From the NCBI GenBank assembly GCA_030149365.1, contig JASBRP010000024.1, positions 1-64,000 of the forward strand: DNA of 64,000 nt, in the 5' to 3' direction. Under the pieces are notes generated by a model. The model was not told the origin of the DNA and did no database searches. It saw nothing but the letters and a program-made list of their open reading frames with translations. This DNA is from Solimonas sp. (GTDB taxonomy: Bacteria; Pseudomonadota; Gammaproteobacteria; Nevskiales; Nevskiaceae). Both the position numbers and the translations under genes were made by a program. This document shows, piece after piece, positions 32,449 to 41,280 of this stretch; position 1 is the stretch's first letter, and each line of letters starts with the position of its first letter.

Positions 32449-33894
32449 TTACGCGGCGCGGGCGCGGCGCTTGGCCTTGGCGCCCGTATCCTGGATGCGC
32501 CGCCAGGGCTGCGCTTCTTCCAGTGCGTAGGCCAGCTCCAGCAGCGTGCGCTCGTCGCCATGCGCGGCCGATAGTTGCACGCCGATCGGCAGTCCTGCTG
32601 CGCTGCTGCCCATGGGCAGCGAGATGCCCGGGCTGCCGCAGGCATTGTTCAGCGGCGTGAAGGAGACGTAGCGCAGCAGGTTGTCGAACAAGGGCCCGAA
32701 CTCCTGCTTCGGCGACAGGTGGCCCAGCTTGGGCGTGACATGCGCCAGCACCGGTGACAGCACGGCGTCGTAGCCGCGGATGCCGGCGGCGTACTGCGCC
32801 TGGGACTTGCGCAGGCGGTAGAGCATCAGCGGCGTGCGATACATGCCGCGGCGGTACATGTCGGCCAGGCCACGGCTGAGGTTGTCGATCTGCGTGGCGT
32901 CGAAGCCCGGCGCCACGGTCTTCTCGCCGAAGCGCGAGACGAAGAAGGCCAGCATGCCCCAGTAGAGGCTGAAGTCGTCGGCGAACGAGGGCTTCACCGG
33001 CAGCGGCATCTCCTCCACGCGGTGGCCGAGGCTATCCAGCAGCCTGGCGGTGGCGTTAACGGTTTCGCGCGTCTCGGTGTCGGTGGCGTGGCCGTTGATG
33101 GAGTCGTGGACCAGGCCGATGCGCAGGCCGCGCTTGCCCGGGCCTTCCACCAGGCCCACCGGCTTGAGCTTGCGGTTGCGCCAGGTGCCTTCCATGCCGG
33201 CGAAGAAGTGCGCAGTGTCGCGCACGCTGCGCGTGACCACGCCCTCGGAGACGATGTTGACCGGCAGGCTGCGGGCCTGCTCACCGTCGATGAAGCGACC
33301 GCGCGTGGGCTTCAAGCCCACCAGGCCGCAGCAGGCGGCGGGAATGCGGATGGAGCCGCCGCCGTCATTGGCGTGGGCGATGGGCACCACGCCGGCCGCC
33401 ACCAGGGCCGCTGAGCCGCCAGAAGACGCGCCACTGGAGTATTCGGTGTTCCAGGGGTTCAGCGTCGGCTGCTGGCGGATGAATTCGGTGGTGGCATTGA
33501 AGCCGAATTCTGGCAGGCGGCTCTTGCCCAGCACGGTGAAGCCCTGCGCCATGTACTGCTTGGCGAAGGCGCCGTCCTTGACGGCGAGCCGCGAGGGCAC
33601 GGCGTCCGAGCCGTGGCGCGTGGGCATGCCGCTGACGTCGGTGTTGTCCTTGACGAAGGTGGGCACGCCGCAGAAGGCGCCAGCGCGCGGAATGCGCCGC
33701 AGCGCCAGCTCGTAGGCCTCGTATTCCACCGCGTTGAGGGCACCCACCGCCTGGGCACGGGCAACGGCGGCCATGGCGACCTCGCGGGCACCCAACTCGC
33801 CGCCCTGGATCAGGCGCGACAGGGCCACGGCATCGTGGTCGGCCAGGATGTCGTCGCGGAAGGCGTGCAGGGTCGTGGGGGTCTTGGCGGGCAT
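32449..33894 (-). CDS. Amidase (amidase-signature family)
   Basis: 481-residue Ser-cisSer-Lys amidase. Catalytic Lys 82 is in FVKDNTD, the cis-Ser is in SSGASSGGSAAL (about 157) and the nucleophile Ser 181 is in NDGGGSIRIPA. It hydrolyses a carboxamide or possibly an ester; the length and the GLVGLKPTRGR continuation are typical. ATG 33894 fits the family's N-terminus; an earlier ATG at 33939 would add an unmatched tail. The substrate is unknown and there is no GatB/C neighbour, so it is not part of tRNA amidotransferase. Confidence 0.9.
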   Translation of the reverse strand: MPAKTPTTLHAFRDDILADHDAVALSRLIQGGELGAREVAMAAVARAQAVGALNAVEYEAYELALRRIPRAGAFCGVPTFVKDNTDVSGMPTRHGSDAVPSRLAVKDGAFAKQYMAQGFTVLGKSRLPEFGFNATTEFIRQQPTLNPWNTEYSSGASSGGSAALVAAGVVPIAHANDGGGSIRIPAACCGLVGLKPTRGRFIDGEQARSLPVNIVSEGVVTRSVRDTAHFFAGMEGTWRNRKLKPVGLVEGPGKRGLRIGLVHDSINGHATDTETRETVNATARLLDSLGHRVEEMPLPVKPSFADDFSLYWGMLAFFVSRFGEKTVAPGFDATQIDNLSRGLADMYRRGMYRTPLMLYRLRKSQAQYAAGIRGYDAVLSPVLAHVTPKLGHLSPKQEFGPLFDNLLRYVSFTPLNNACGSPGISLPMGSSAAGLPIGVQLSAAHGDERTLLELAYALEEAQPWRRIQDTGAKAKRRARAA

Positions 33895-34044
33895 GCGTCG
33901 TCGGCCGGAGGATGGGAGAGGCAGCACTATAGCCGGCACTCTGCCATTCGTCCGCCGCAGGCGGATGACAGCTCAGGCCGCGGGCAGGGGCAGCGCTGTC
34001 TCTGCCCGATCACCCGCTTGATCGAAGTGCCCCGGCAACCCCGC

Positions 34045-34779
34045 TCAACGCGGCGTTGCCTTCTCCAAGGCCCGCTCGCAGAGGCGGCGATTGGTCCAAG
34101 TGGCCTTGGCCACGCCGATGTAGTTGTCGAAGTCGCTGGGCGGCAGGCTTTCGTGCAGCTGCGGCTCGTCGGGCGCGGCCCAGGCGCGCGTCTCCTGCAG
34201 GGTCTTGAGGCAGGCCTGGGGCTTGCCCAGGTGATGCTGCGTGATGGCCAGGTCGTTGCGCAGCCGGTCCTTTTCGATCCAGTTGAAGAAGGTGCCGCAT
34301 TCGCCGGACAGCGAGCTCATTGTCGCTTCGGCCTTGCCGTAGGCCTTGGCGCGGTACTGCTTCAGGAACAGGTCCTGCCGCGCGCGCAGCTTCTTCTGCG
34401 TGCAGCCGGGCGGCGGCAGGCGGTAGCGGCCGTCGAAGCCGGCCCGGGCGCCGCAGTACATGCGGCAGCCACCGCCGGACTCCACAGTCACCGTGTCGCC
34501 CTCGCCCTGGAAGCGGATCGCGCAGGCTTCCTCGAAGGTCTCGGTGGGGACTCCCTGGCCGGCACGGATATGGCCATCGACACCGCAGACATGGGCATTG
34601 CCGCCCACGGTCTCGATGGAGAAGGGCTGGCCCTTCTGGCCCGGGGACCCCACGGTCAGGCTGCCCCAGCCCTCCTGCAGCACGTAACGTCCCGGCTTCA
34701 GAGGCTCGGTGGCGGCGGCAGCGGTAATCCCGCAAGCCAGCAGGGCGACAGCGACGGCGGCGCGAAGCAAGGCTTTCAT
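34045..34779 (-). CDS. Secreted protein of unknown function, Cys-containing
   Basis: 244-residue exported protein with a signal peptide cleaved near AAA-T. The N-terminal half contains Cys pairs (HVCGVDG, EACAIRF, GGCRMYCGARAGFDG, PPGC); the C-terminal half is helical with a TPR-like tone (YRAKAYGKAEATMSSLSGECGTFF, LGKPQACLKTLQETRAWA). No domain is assigned. It is divergent from the YCII gene. Confidence 0.7.
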   Translation of the reverse strand: MKALLRAAVAVALLACGITAAAATEPLKPGRYVLQEGWGSLTVGSPGQKGQPFSIETVGGNAHVCGVDGHIRAGQGVPTETFEEACAIRFQGEGDTVTVESGGGCRMYCGARAGFDGRYRLPPPGCTQKKLRARQDLFLKQYRAKAYGKAEATMSSLSGECGTFFNWIEKDRLRNDLAITQHHLGKPQACLKTLQETRAWAAPDEPQLHESLPPSDFDNYIGVAKATWTNRRLCERALEKATPR

Positions 34780-34863
34780 GGCGTTTCTTCCTAAAACGAC
34801 ATCCGCACCATAGCAAACCACCCCATGCAGGATAAGATCGCGCCATTCCTTCCGGAGCCCGCC

Positions 34864-35220
34864 ATGGCGCATGTCCTGCTGATCATCGAACAACCCGGCT
34901 GGCGGCAAGGCCGCAGCGCGGAGCAGAAGCAGCTGCACCAGCAGCTCATGGAGAACTTCGGCGGTGAGCTGCAGGCCCGCGGTGTGCTCAAGGCTGCCGA
35001 ATCCCTGCTGCCCACGCACCGGCAGGCCATGCGCCTGGAGACCCGCGACGGCCAGCGCCGTCAGTTCGACGGGCCCTTCGCCGAGGCCAAGGAAATGATC
35101 GGCGGCTTCTTCCTGCTGGACTGCAGCCGCGACGAGGCCCTGGCCATTGCCCAGGCCTGCCCGGCGGTGGAATGGGCCACGGTGGAACTGCGCGAGACGG
35201 GCGTCTGCTCGGAGAGCTGA
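34864..35220 (+). CDS. YCII-domain protein
   Basis: 118-residue member of the YCII-like (YciI/DGPF) superfamily, ferredoxin-like fold. The hallmark DGPFAEAKEMIGGFFLLD is present and typical of the DGPF subgroup found near ECF sigma factors, though none is here. GGAG lies upstream of ATG 34864. The function is unknown. It converges with the lipoprotein gene at 35227, 6 nt away. Confidence 0.85.
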   Translation: MAHVLLIIEQPGWRQGRSAEQKQLHQQLMENFGGELQARGVLKAAESLLPTHRQAMRLETRDGQRRQFDGPFAEAKEMIGGFFLLDCSRDEALAIAQACPAVEWATVELRETGVCSES

Positions 35221-35226
35221 CCCCGG

Positions 35227-35736
35227 CTACTTCTGGAAGAACCCCAGCTTCGCCGAGCCCTTTACCTCAATTTTCTCGGCCACGACTTCCTGCGTCTCGC
35301 TGTCCTCGATCCAGACCGCCGAGTATTCCGGGGTAAGTTGTCCCTTGACTTGATAGTTTCGGCTTGCGACGGGGGTGAATGCCACGTCTCCCTGGACCTC
35401 GTAGACCTCCTGGACCATCGAGAGGATGGGAGCCGCATAGTGGGTGCGTCCCTTGATGGTGAAGATGGCGGCCTCAGCAGGCACCGCACGCCCTATCACC
35501 GCAGGCCGCATGGCCATACCCTGGCCATAGTTCCTTTCAACGGTGGCCCCGATGCTGTCGCCGATCTTCTGCCCGTTCACATGGGACACCACGAAGAAAT
35601 CGGCTTTCGTTGAACCATGGACGGTCGCCGAGTCCTGGACCGCAGCAAGAGGCCCGGTGTAGTCCTTGGGAACCGGATTATGGGTACAGGCGCTCAGTCC
35701 CACTACAAACACCAGCGCTGCCAATGATTTCACCAT
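35227..35736 (-). CDS. Small lipoprotein, unknown function
   Basis: 169-residue lipoprotein with lipobox LSAC (Cys 17). The mature part is mostly beta (HGSTKADFFVVSHVNGQKI, AIFTIKGRTHYAAPIL, AVWIEDSETQEVVAEKIEV). No family is recognised. It is likely anchored in the outer membrane. The gene is somewhat less GC-biased than its neighbours. The 197-bp gap to 35934 shows no further gene. Confidence 0.75.
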   Translation of the reverse strand: MVKSLAALVFVVGLSACTHNPVPKDYTGPLAAVQDSATVHGSTKADFFVVSHVNGQKIGDSIGATVERNYGQGMAMRPAVIGRAVPAEAAIFTIKGRTHYAAPILSMVQEVYEVQGDVAFTPVASRNYQVKGQLTPEYSAVWIEDSETQEVVAEKIEVKGSAKLGFFQK

Positions 35737-35933
35737 GATCTCCCCCCTTGTGATTCCGGGATTCTAGGGGATGGACATCCGGCAGGCAGCCACCCTCTTG
35801 CCGCGGCAGGGGGCGTGAGGAAGGCACGGGTTGTCGCTACATACCCGGCTGACCCCTCCACCGGGGGGGCATCTGTTTTTACCAGTAGTCCCACGCACGT
35901 AGGGCCCTATGATCCCCGCCGAGAGGGGATCAC

Positions 35934-36929
35934 ATGAAAACAACAATCAGGGCCTCAGGCCTGGTGGCGGCCGCATTGCTGGCGGCCTGCAGCAGCAGTG
36001 ACGGCATCGACAGTTCCATGGCGGAGAACGGCCTGCCGCGCGATGCCTATGCCGTGGACGACGCCGCCTGCCCGGCGCCGCGCTGCTTCGAGTTCGCGGT
36101 GCCGCTGCCCGAGGGCGTCAAGATCACCGACAACCGCGTGCGCGTGATCCTGCCCGAGGGCTACGCCACCTCCGGCAAGCGCTATCCCCTGCTCTACCTG
36201 CTGCACGACGCGCCGGGCGACTACACGTCCTGGACGCGCCTGGGCAAGGCGATGGATTACCTCAAGGACGAGGACGTGATCGCGGTCATGCCCGATGGCG
36301 GCGGCGGCCACGCCGGCTGGTATTCCGACTGGGAGGACGGCTCCTTCCAGTGGGAGACCTACCACATGGATGTGATGATGCCCTTCATCGAACAGCGCCT
36401 GCGCGGCCTGGGCGACGGTCATCGCGCCGTGGCCGGCCCCTCCATGGGTGGCTACGGCTCGATGATCTACTCGGCGAAGTATCCCGGCCGGTTCAAGGCC
36501 GCGGCATCCTTCTCCTCGCCGGTGGACTTCCTGCACCTGGACCGCATCAGCGCGCTCTACAGCTTTCTCGGCAACCCCATCGCCGGCACGCCCAACGGCC
36601 CAATCTGGGGCAACCCGGTGACGAACTGGGCCCGCTGGCAGGCGCAGGACCCCGGCACGAATGTGTCCGGCATGGCGGGCATGCGCATCCTGATCAGCAG
36701 CGGCAACGGCCTGCCCGGTGGGCCCAACGGCCTGGCGTCGCCGCCGTTCTACGTGATCGAGCCCCTGGTGCTGCTGCAGAGCATGGCCCTGGCGCAGACC
36801 ACGCAGGCGGCCGGCGTGGATACGCGCACCCTGTTCTACGGTCCGGGCTACCACGACTGGCCCTGCTTCCTGGATGGCTTCGAATGGGCGCTGCCGCAGA
36901 TGCTGGAGGTCATCGCGCCCGGCGCCTGA
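35934..36929 (+). CDS. Esterase-D/antigen-85-like lipoprotein hydrolase
   Basis: 331-residue lipoprotein (lipobox LLAAC, Cys 19) of the putative esterase/Ag85 alpha/beta-hydrolase group. The nucleophile is Ser 170 in GPSMGGYG; LLYLLHDAPGDYTSW marks the oxyanion side and GPGYHDWPCF the catalytic His. Related enzymes include feruloyl and acyl-transferring esterases. It is expected on the outer membrane or cell surface. Start ATG 35934. It is followed by an oxidoreductase with a TTG start. Confidence 0.88.
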   Translation: MKTTIRASGLVAAALLAACSSSDGIDSSMAENGLPRDAYAVDDAACPAPRCFEFAVPLPEGVKITDNRVRVILPEGYATSGKRYPLLYLLHDAPGDYTSWTRLGKAMDYLKDEDVIAVMPDGGGGHAGWYSDWEDGSFQWETYHMDVMMPFIEQRLRGLGDGHRAVAGPSMGGYGSMIYSAKYPGRFKAAASFSSPVDFLHLDRISALYSFLGNPIAGTPNGPIWGNPVTNWARWQAQDPGTNVSGMAGMRILISSGNGLPGGPNGLASPPFYVIEPLVLLQSMALAQTTQAAGVDTRTLFYGPGYHDWPCFLDGFEWALPQMLEVIAPGA

Positions 36930-36986
36930 GCGGGTATCGACCGCCTGATCGCTTAACATGGGCCTCCCCTGCTGCGGAGCCGCGCC

Positions 36987-37943
36987 TTGAAAGCCGCCAT
37001 CGTCGATTCCTTCGAGCGCGTTCCCCGCTACGGCGACATCGACGCACCTGTTCCACAGGCCGGTGAGGTGCTGGTCTCCACCCAGGCCGCGGCACTGAGC
37101 CAGCTGGTGCGGGCGCAGGCTTCGGGCAAGCACTACAGCGCCGGCAAGACCCTGCCGCTAGTGCCGGGCGCCGATGGCGTGGGCCGGCTGCAGGACGGAC
37201 AGCGCGTCTACTTCGCCTTCCCGCGCGCGCCGATCGGCGCCATGGCGGAGCAGGTGGCGGTGAAGGCCAACCAGTGCGTGGCGCTGCCGGACGACATCGA
37301 CGACGTGACCGCCGCCGCTATGGCCAACCCCGGCATGTCGTCCTGGGCGGCGCTGGAAGCGCGTGCCCATTTCCAGCGCGGCGAAGCCGTGCTGGTCAAC
37401 GGCGCGGCCGGCACCTCGGGGCGGCTGGCGATCCAGGTGGCCCGGCACCTCGGCGCCTCGCGCATCGTCGCCACCGCGCGCAAGCCGGAGACGGAAGCGG
37501 AACTGCGCACGCTGGGCGCCACCGACTTCGTCTGCCTGGACCAGCCGCAGGAGGCGCTGACCGCCGCCTTCCGCGAGCAGATCCGCCTGGGCGTGGACGT
37601 GGTGCTGGACTACCTGTGGGGACCGCCCGCGGCGGCGATCATCGACGCCAACGCCGGCCACGGCAGCGGCGAGGCCGCGCGGCGCGTGCGCTTCGTCAAC
37701 ATCGGCTCCATGGCGGGCGCGGCGCTGCCGATCAATGCCGGCATCCTGCGCAGCTCCGGCCTGGAGCTGAGCGGCAGCGGCCTGGGCAGCGTCTCCAACG
37801 AAGGGTTGGTACAGATTGTCGGCAAGCTGCTGCGCGCCGCCGGACCCGCGGGCTTCCGGATCGACGCCACGCCGGTGCCACTGGCGGAGGTCGAGCGCGC
37901 CTGGAACAGCCCTTCCGCCGACCGCATCGTGTTCACACGGTAA
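36987..37943 (+). CDS. Zinc-independent MDR oxidoreductase (quinone-reductase-like)
   Basis: 318-residue medium-chain dehydrogenase/reductase. NGAAGTSGRLAIQVARHLGA is the Rossmann glycine region; the zinc-ligand Cys/His pattern of alcohol dehydrogenases is missing, as in quinone oxidoreductases. It reduces an activated C=C or quinone with NADPH. The start is a TTG at 36987 preceded by CGGAGCCGCG; no ATG fits the N-terminus KAAIVDSFERVPRYG. Confidence 0.88.
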   Translation: MKAAIVDSFERVPRYGDIDAPVPQAGEVLVSTQAAALSQLVRAQASGKHYSAGKTLPLVPGADGVGRLQDGQRVYFAFPRAPIGAMAEQVAVKANQCVALPDDIDDVTAAAMANPGMSSWAALEARAHFQRGEAVLVNGAAGTSGRLAIQVARHLGASRIVATARKPETEAELRTLGATDFVCLDQPQEALTAAFREQIRLGVDVVLDYLWGPPAAAIIDANAGHGSGEAARRVRFVNIGSMAGAALPINAGILRSSGLELSGSGLGSVSNEGLVQIVGKLLRAAGPAGFRIDATPVPLAEVERAWNSPSADRIVFTR

Positions 37944-37998
37944 CGATCCAACACCAGCATCCCGCCTTCAGCCCACTCCTGCATCGACCCGGAACTTC

Positions 37999-38226
37999 AT
38001 GGCCAAGAAACTCAGCAAATCCCAGCGCGCCGTCATGATCTGGCTCAGCCGCGGCTGGAAGGCCTACGTCGCCTACGGCAACCGCGTGGAGGTCAACGGC
38101 AAGCCGGTCTGCACCACCGAGACCATGACCGTGCTGGAGAAGGCCGGGCTGGTTGAACGCGAAGGCGTCGCGGCCTGGTCGGCCACCGAGGCCGGGCGCG
38201 AGTGGCGCGATCCGCCGGCGGAGTAG
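37999..38226 (+). CDS. Small winged-helix-like protein, unknown
   Basis: 75-residue protein, MAKKLSKSQRAVMIWLSRGW at its start, with a pattern (TMTVLEKAGLVEREG, WSATEAGREW) like the recognition helix and wing of small MarR-type winged helices. It could be a small DNA-binding protein. It lies 55 bp after the oxidoreductase on the same strand. No function is assigned. Confidence 0.6.
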   Translation: MAKKLSKSQRAVMIWLSRGWKAYVAYGNRVEVNGKPVCTTETMTVLEKAGLVEREGVAAWSATEAGREWRDPPAE

Positions 38227-38289
38227 CACATCATGAGTGCGGAATATGGAATGATCCGCGCGACCGCATCACTTCAAGGAGGTCGGGCC

Positions 38290-38925
38290 GTGAGAAGCAT
38301 GATCCTGCTCGCTGCTGCAGCGGCTGTCCTGGCCTTGCAAGGCTGTGCTGCGACACCCAAGGCAGCGCTCTCTGCCATGCAATCCTCGCCCAATGCGCTC
38401 TCCCTCGCAGCGGCCGCCGGGTCGGGCGCACAAAGCGCACTGATCAAGCCCGGAGAAAAGCTCGACCTGGCCCTCGGCCCGGAAAGCCCGGTCCTCACGG
38501 ACGGCAGTCTCAAGGCCAGCTTCCAGCACGTCACCCTCACCCTCGACAAACCTGGTCCGGTCGTTATCGAGGTTCATGCCTGGTGCGATTGCCTAGGATT
38601 TGCCAAAAATATCTTCGTGCCGCGCCTGTTTGCACAGGGTGTCCAGGGCACCGTTGTGGAACTCCCTCCCTCAAGCCGGGCGCTGGTCGCTCCGACCTGG
38701 ACGGCGGCGGCCAGTATGCTGAACGTCTGGTCGCTGCTCGATGTGCCCGAAGGGACGCACACACTGCTTATCGCGGCGGACACCCGCTTGGTGGGAGGCG
38801 CCGTGGGCACACAGGGCCGTTCCACCATGGTTGCTGCCGGCAACGGCGTCTACGTCCCAATGGGAGGTGGCGGCCTCGCCATGGCTGTGTACCCCTACGG
38901 AAGATATGAACTCCGCATCAAGTGA
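38290..38925 (+). CDS. Lipoprotein, unknown function
   Basis: 211-residue lipoprotein (lipobox ALQGC, lipidated Cys 19). The GTG at 38290 is chosen because AAGGAGGT, a near-perfect Shine-Dalgarno, lies 6 nt upstream; an ATG at 38233 lacks one and adds a non-signal tail. The mature part is beta-rich with a Cys pair (AWCDCLGF) and a Gly-rich end (PMGGGGLAMAV). No domain is recognised. It is followed after 19 nt by the MFS gene. Confidence 0.72.
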   Translation: MRSMILLAAAAAVLALQGCAATPKAALSAMQSSPNALSLAAAAGSGAQSALIKPGEKLDLALGPESPVLTDGSLKASFQHVTLTLDKPGPVVIEVHAWCDCLGFAKNIFVPRLFAQGVQGTVVELPPSSRALVAPTWTAAASMLNVWSLLDVPEGTHTLLIAADTRLVGGAVGTQGRSTMVAAGNGVYVPMGGGGLAMAVYPYGRYELRIK

Positions 38926-38944
38926 AGGCGGCGGAGAGGCAGCA

Positions 38945-40183
38945 ATGACAGCGGGCATCAAGGAGGCAGTGGCTACCAACCGCGCCGCCTGGCTGCTGAT
39001 GATAGTCGCCGCCACGATCCTGACCTTGACCATGGGCGTGCGGCAGTCGCTGGGGCTGTTCGTGATGCCGATCCACGACAGCAGCGGCCTGTCGATTGTC
39101 TCGATCAGCTTCGCGCTGGCGGTGGGCCAGCTGATGTGGGGCGTGGCCCAGCCCCTGTTCGGCATGTATGCCGACCGGCACGGCTCGGTGGGTGTGGTGC
39201 AGCTCGGCGGCGTGATGCTGGCCGGCGGACTGGTTCTGGCGCCGTTCCTGCCCAGCCAGTGGGGCCTGCTGTTCACGCTGGGCCTGCTGTCGGCGGCCGG
39301 CGCGGGTGCGGGCAGCTTCTCGATCCTGATCGGCGCCACCTCGCGCATGCTGCCGCCGGAGCGGCGGCCCTTCGCGGCCGGCTTCATCAATGCCGGCGGG
39401 TCTTTTGGCCAGTTCCTGTTCGCGCCGATCACCCAAGCGGTGATCGCCTTTGCCGGCTGGGCCGCGGCCATGTTCACGCTGGCCGCCAGCGCGCTGCTGA
39501 CGCTGCCGCTGGCACGCCACCTGCGCGCACCGCCCGCCCCTGCCGGCGCCAGCACCGCGCCGGCCGAAGCCGACCCCGGCCTGGGGCAGGCCGTGCGCGC
39601 GGCCTTCGCCGACCGCAGCTACTGGTGCCTGCACCTGGGCTTCTTCACCTGTGGCCTGCACATCGCCTTCCTGGTGACGCATCTGCCGGGCGAAGTGGCG
39701 CTCTGCGGCCTGCCGGCCAGCGTCTCGGCGGTATCGCTGGCGCTGATCGGCCTGTTCAACATCGCCGGCAGCCTCACGGCCGGCGCTCTGGGGCAGCGTT
39801 ACCGCATGAAGTGGCTGCTGGCCGCGATCTACGCCAGTCGCGCGTTGATGATCGCGATCTATCTGGTCTCGCCGCGCACGGCGCTGACCTTCTATATCTT
39901 CGCCGCCGCCCTGGGCTTCACCTGGCTGGCCACGGTGCCGCCGACGGCGGGGCTGGTGGGCAAGCTGTTCGGCACCCGTTACCTCGCCACCCTGTTCGGC
40001 CTGACCCTGCTGTCGCACCAGATTGGCGGCTTCTTCGGCGCCTGGCTGGGCGGCGTCACGATCACGCGCTTCGGCGACTACAACTGGATGTGGTACGCCG
40101 ACATGGCCTTCGCCCTGCTGGCCGCGGCGGCGAACCTGCCGATCCGCGAGGCGCGCCCTACGCCAAGCCCCGCAACCGCCTGA
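38945..40183 (+). CDS. MFS transporter
   Basis: 412-residue major-facilitator permease with about 12 hydrophobic segments. MGVRQSLGLFVMPI in TM1 and the loop 2-3 motif GMYADRHGS, in place of the usual GxxxDRxGRR, place it near the OxlT/monocarboxylate or MmyJ-like MFS subgroup. It probably moves an organic acid or drug across the inner membrane. GGAGAGG precedes ATG 38945. It lies immediately before the Atu-type cluster but has a separate promoter region between. Confidence 0.9.
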   Translation: MTAGIKEAVATNRAAWLLMIVAATILTLTMGVRQSLGLFVMPIHDSSGLSIVSISFALAVGQLMWGVAQPLFGMYADRHGSVGVVQLGGVMLAGGLVLAPFLPSQWGLLFTLGLLSAAGAGAGSFSILIGATSRMLPPERRPFAAGFINAGGSFGQFLFAPITQAVIAFAGWAAAMFTLAASALLTLPLARHLRAPPAPAGASTAPAEADPGLGQAVRAAFADRSYWCLHLGFFTCGLHIAFLVTHLPGEVALCGLPASVSAVSLALIGLFNIAGSLTAGALGQRYRMKWLLAAIYASRALMIAIYLVSPRTALTFYIFAAALGFTWLATVPPTAGLVGKLFGTRYLATLFGLTLLSHQIGGFFGAWLGGVTITRFGDYNWMWYADMAFALLAAAANLPIREARPTPSPATA

Positions 40184-40229
40184 ACCGGCAGGAAAAATCC
40201 TGTTGGCGGGGGTATCTCGCACAAACGGG

Positions 40230-40242
40230 TGAGGCAGACTCA
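40230..40242. promoter_or_regulatory. TGAGGCRGACTCA site, copy 1
   Basis: TGAGGCAGACTCA, an inverted repeat TGAG-N5-CTCA (extended GGTGAG/CTCACC). A second copy is at 40311-40323, 81 bp away. Both are upstream of the enoyl-CoA hydratase and are candidate operators for the TetR encoded at 43038. Confidence 0.5.
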
Positions 40243-40310
40243 CCAAGCCCTCCCTAGGCTTGCGGAAACTGCATGGGATGAACCGCGCGCGCGGCTGGCC
40301 AGCCTGCGAT

Positions 40311-40323
40311 TGAGGCGGACTCA
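40311..40323. promoter_or_regulatory. TGAGGCRGACTCA site, copy 2
   Basis: TGAGGCGGACTCA, one base different from copy 1 at 40230-40242, lies 28 bp before the enoyl-CoA hydratase ATG. Paired identical dyads are typical of a regulated promoter. Confidence 0.5.
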
Positions 40324-40350
40324 TCCCAAGCCATCTAGCCAGGAGTAGTC

Positions 40351-41133
40351 ATGTCGGAACCCGTCCTTGTCGAACGCCGCGGCGCGGTGCTGTGGATCAC
40401 CATCAACCGCGAGGAACGCCGCAACGCCCTCAATGAGCAGGTCGTGCGGACCATCGACCAGGCCATCGCCGACGCCCAGGGCGGCGGCGAGGTGAAGGCC
40501 ATCGTGCTGACCGGCGCCGGTGACAAGGCCTTCTGCGCGGGCGCGGACCTGGCCAAGAACGCCAAGGGCTTTGCCTTCACGGTGGATTTCGCCCGGCCCA
40601 AGCACTACATCGTGGACCTGTTCAAGCGCCTGCAGGAGTGCACCCTGCCGGTGATCGCCCGCGTCAACGGCCACGTCATGGCCGGCGGCTTCGGCATCCT
40701 CTGCGCCTGCGACATGGCGATTGCCGCCGACGACATCCGCATCGGCACCACGGAATCCAAGATCGGCGTCACGCCGATGATGATCCTGCCCTACATGCTG
40801 CGCGTACTGCCGCCGCGCAAGCTGCAGGAGATGTGCATCACCGGCGAGCAGTTCACCGCGAAGGATGCGCTGGACTGGGGGGTGGTGAACTACGTGGTGC
40901 CCCGCGCCGAGCTCGACGCCAAGCTCGACTGGCTGCTGGCCCGCGTTACCGACAAGTCGCCCACGGCCATCCGCCTGGGCAAGCAAGCCTACAACGCCAT
41001 GCGCGACATGAGCCTGCGCGAGTCCCTGGAATTCGCCCAGGCGATGGTGCCGGTGATGTCCAGCACGGAAGACGCGAAGGAAGGCATGGCCGCCTTCCAG
41101 GAAAAGCGTCCGGCGAATTTCACGGGGAATTGA
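40351..41133 (+). CDS. Enoyl-CoA hydratase/isomerase (AtuE-like by context)
   Basis: 260-residue crotonase-fold enzyme. AFCAGADLAK and the oxyanion segment VNGHVMAGGFGILCACD are typical; TTESKIGVTP carries the second conserved acidic position. It hydrates an enoyl-CoA, and in the acyclic-terpene pathway AtuE hydrates isohexenylglutaconyl-CoA next to the carboxylase genes, which fits this place. AGGAG precedes ATG 40351. Two operator-like dyads lie upstream. The substrate is not certain. Confidence 0.88.
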   Translation: MSEPVLVERRGAVLWITINREERRNALNEQVVRTIDQAIADAQGGGEVKAIVLTGAGDKAFCAGADLAKNAKGFAFTVDFARPKHYIVDLFKRLQECTLPVIARVNGHVMAGGFGILCACDMAIAADDIRIGTTESKIGVTPMMILPYMLRVLPPRKLQEMCITGEQFTAKDALDWGVVNYVVPRAELDAKLDWLLARVTDKSPTAIRLGKQAYNAMRDMSLRESLEFAQAMVPVMSSTEDAKEGMAAFQEKRPANFTGN

Positions 41134-41160
41134 TTCGCCCCTGGCAATGACCCACCAACC

Positions 41161-41260
41161 GTTCATGCCGAGTAGCCCCGCGAAGCGCGGCGTATCGAGG
41201 CACGCGCGGTCCCTCGATACGCACGCTCGCTACGCTCACGAGGCTACTCGGGATGAACGG
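41161..41260. repeat. Inverted relative of the 41-bp dispersed repeat
   Basis: GTTCATGCCGAGTAGCC...CGTATCGAGGCACGCGC on the left and a mirrored CCTCGATACGC...GATGAACGG on the right form a long imperfect inverted repeat, sharing words with the 41-bp repeats at 302 and 4978. It sits between the hydratase and AtuA-like genes. Confidence 0.65.
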
Positions 41261-41280
41261 GCCGGTGTTGGAGCAAGTAA

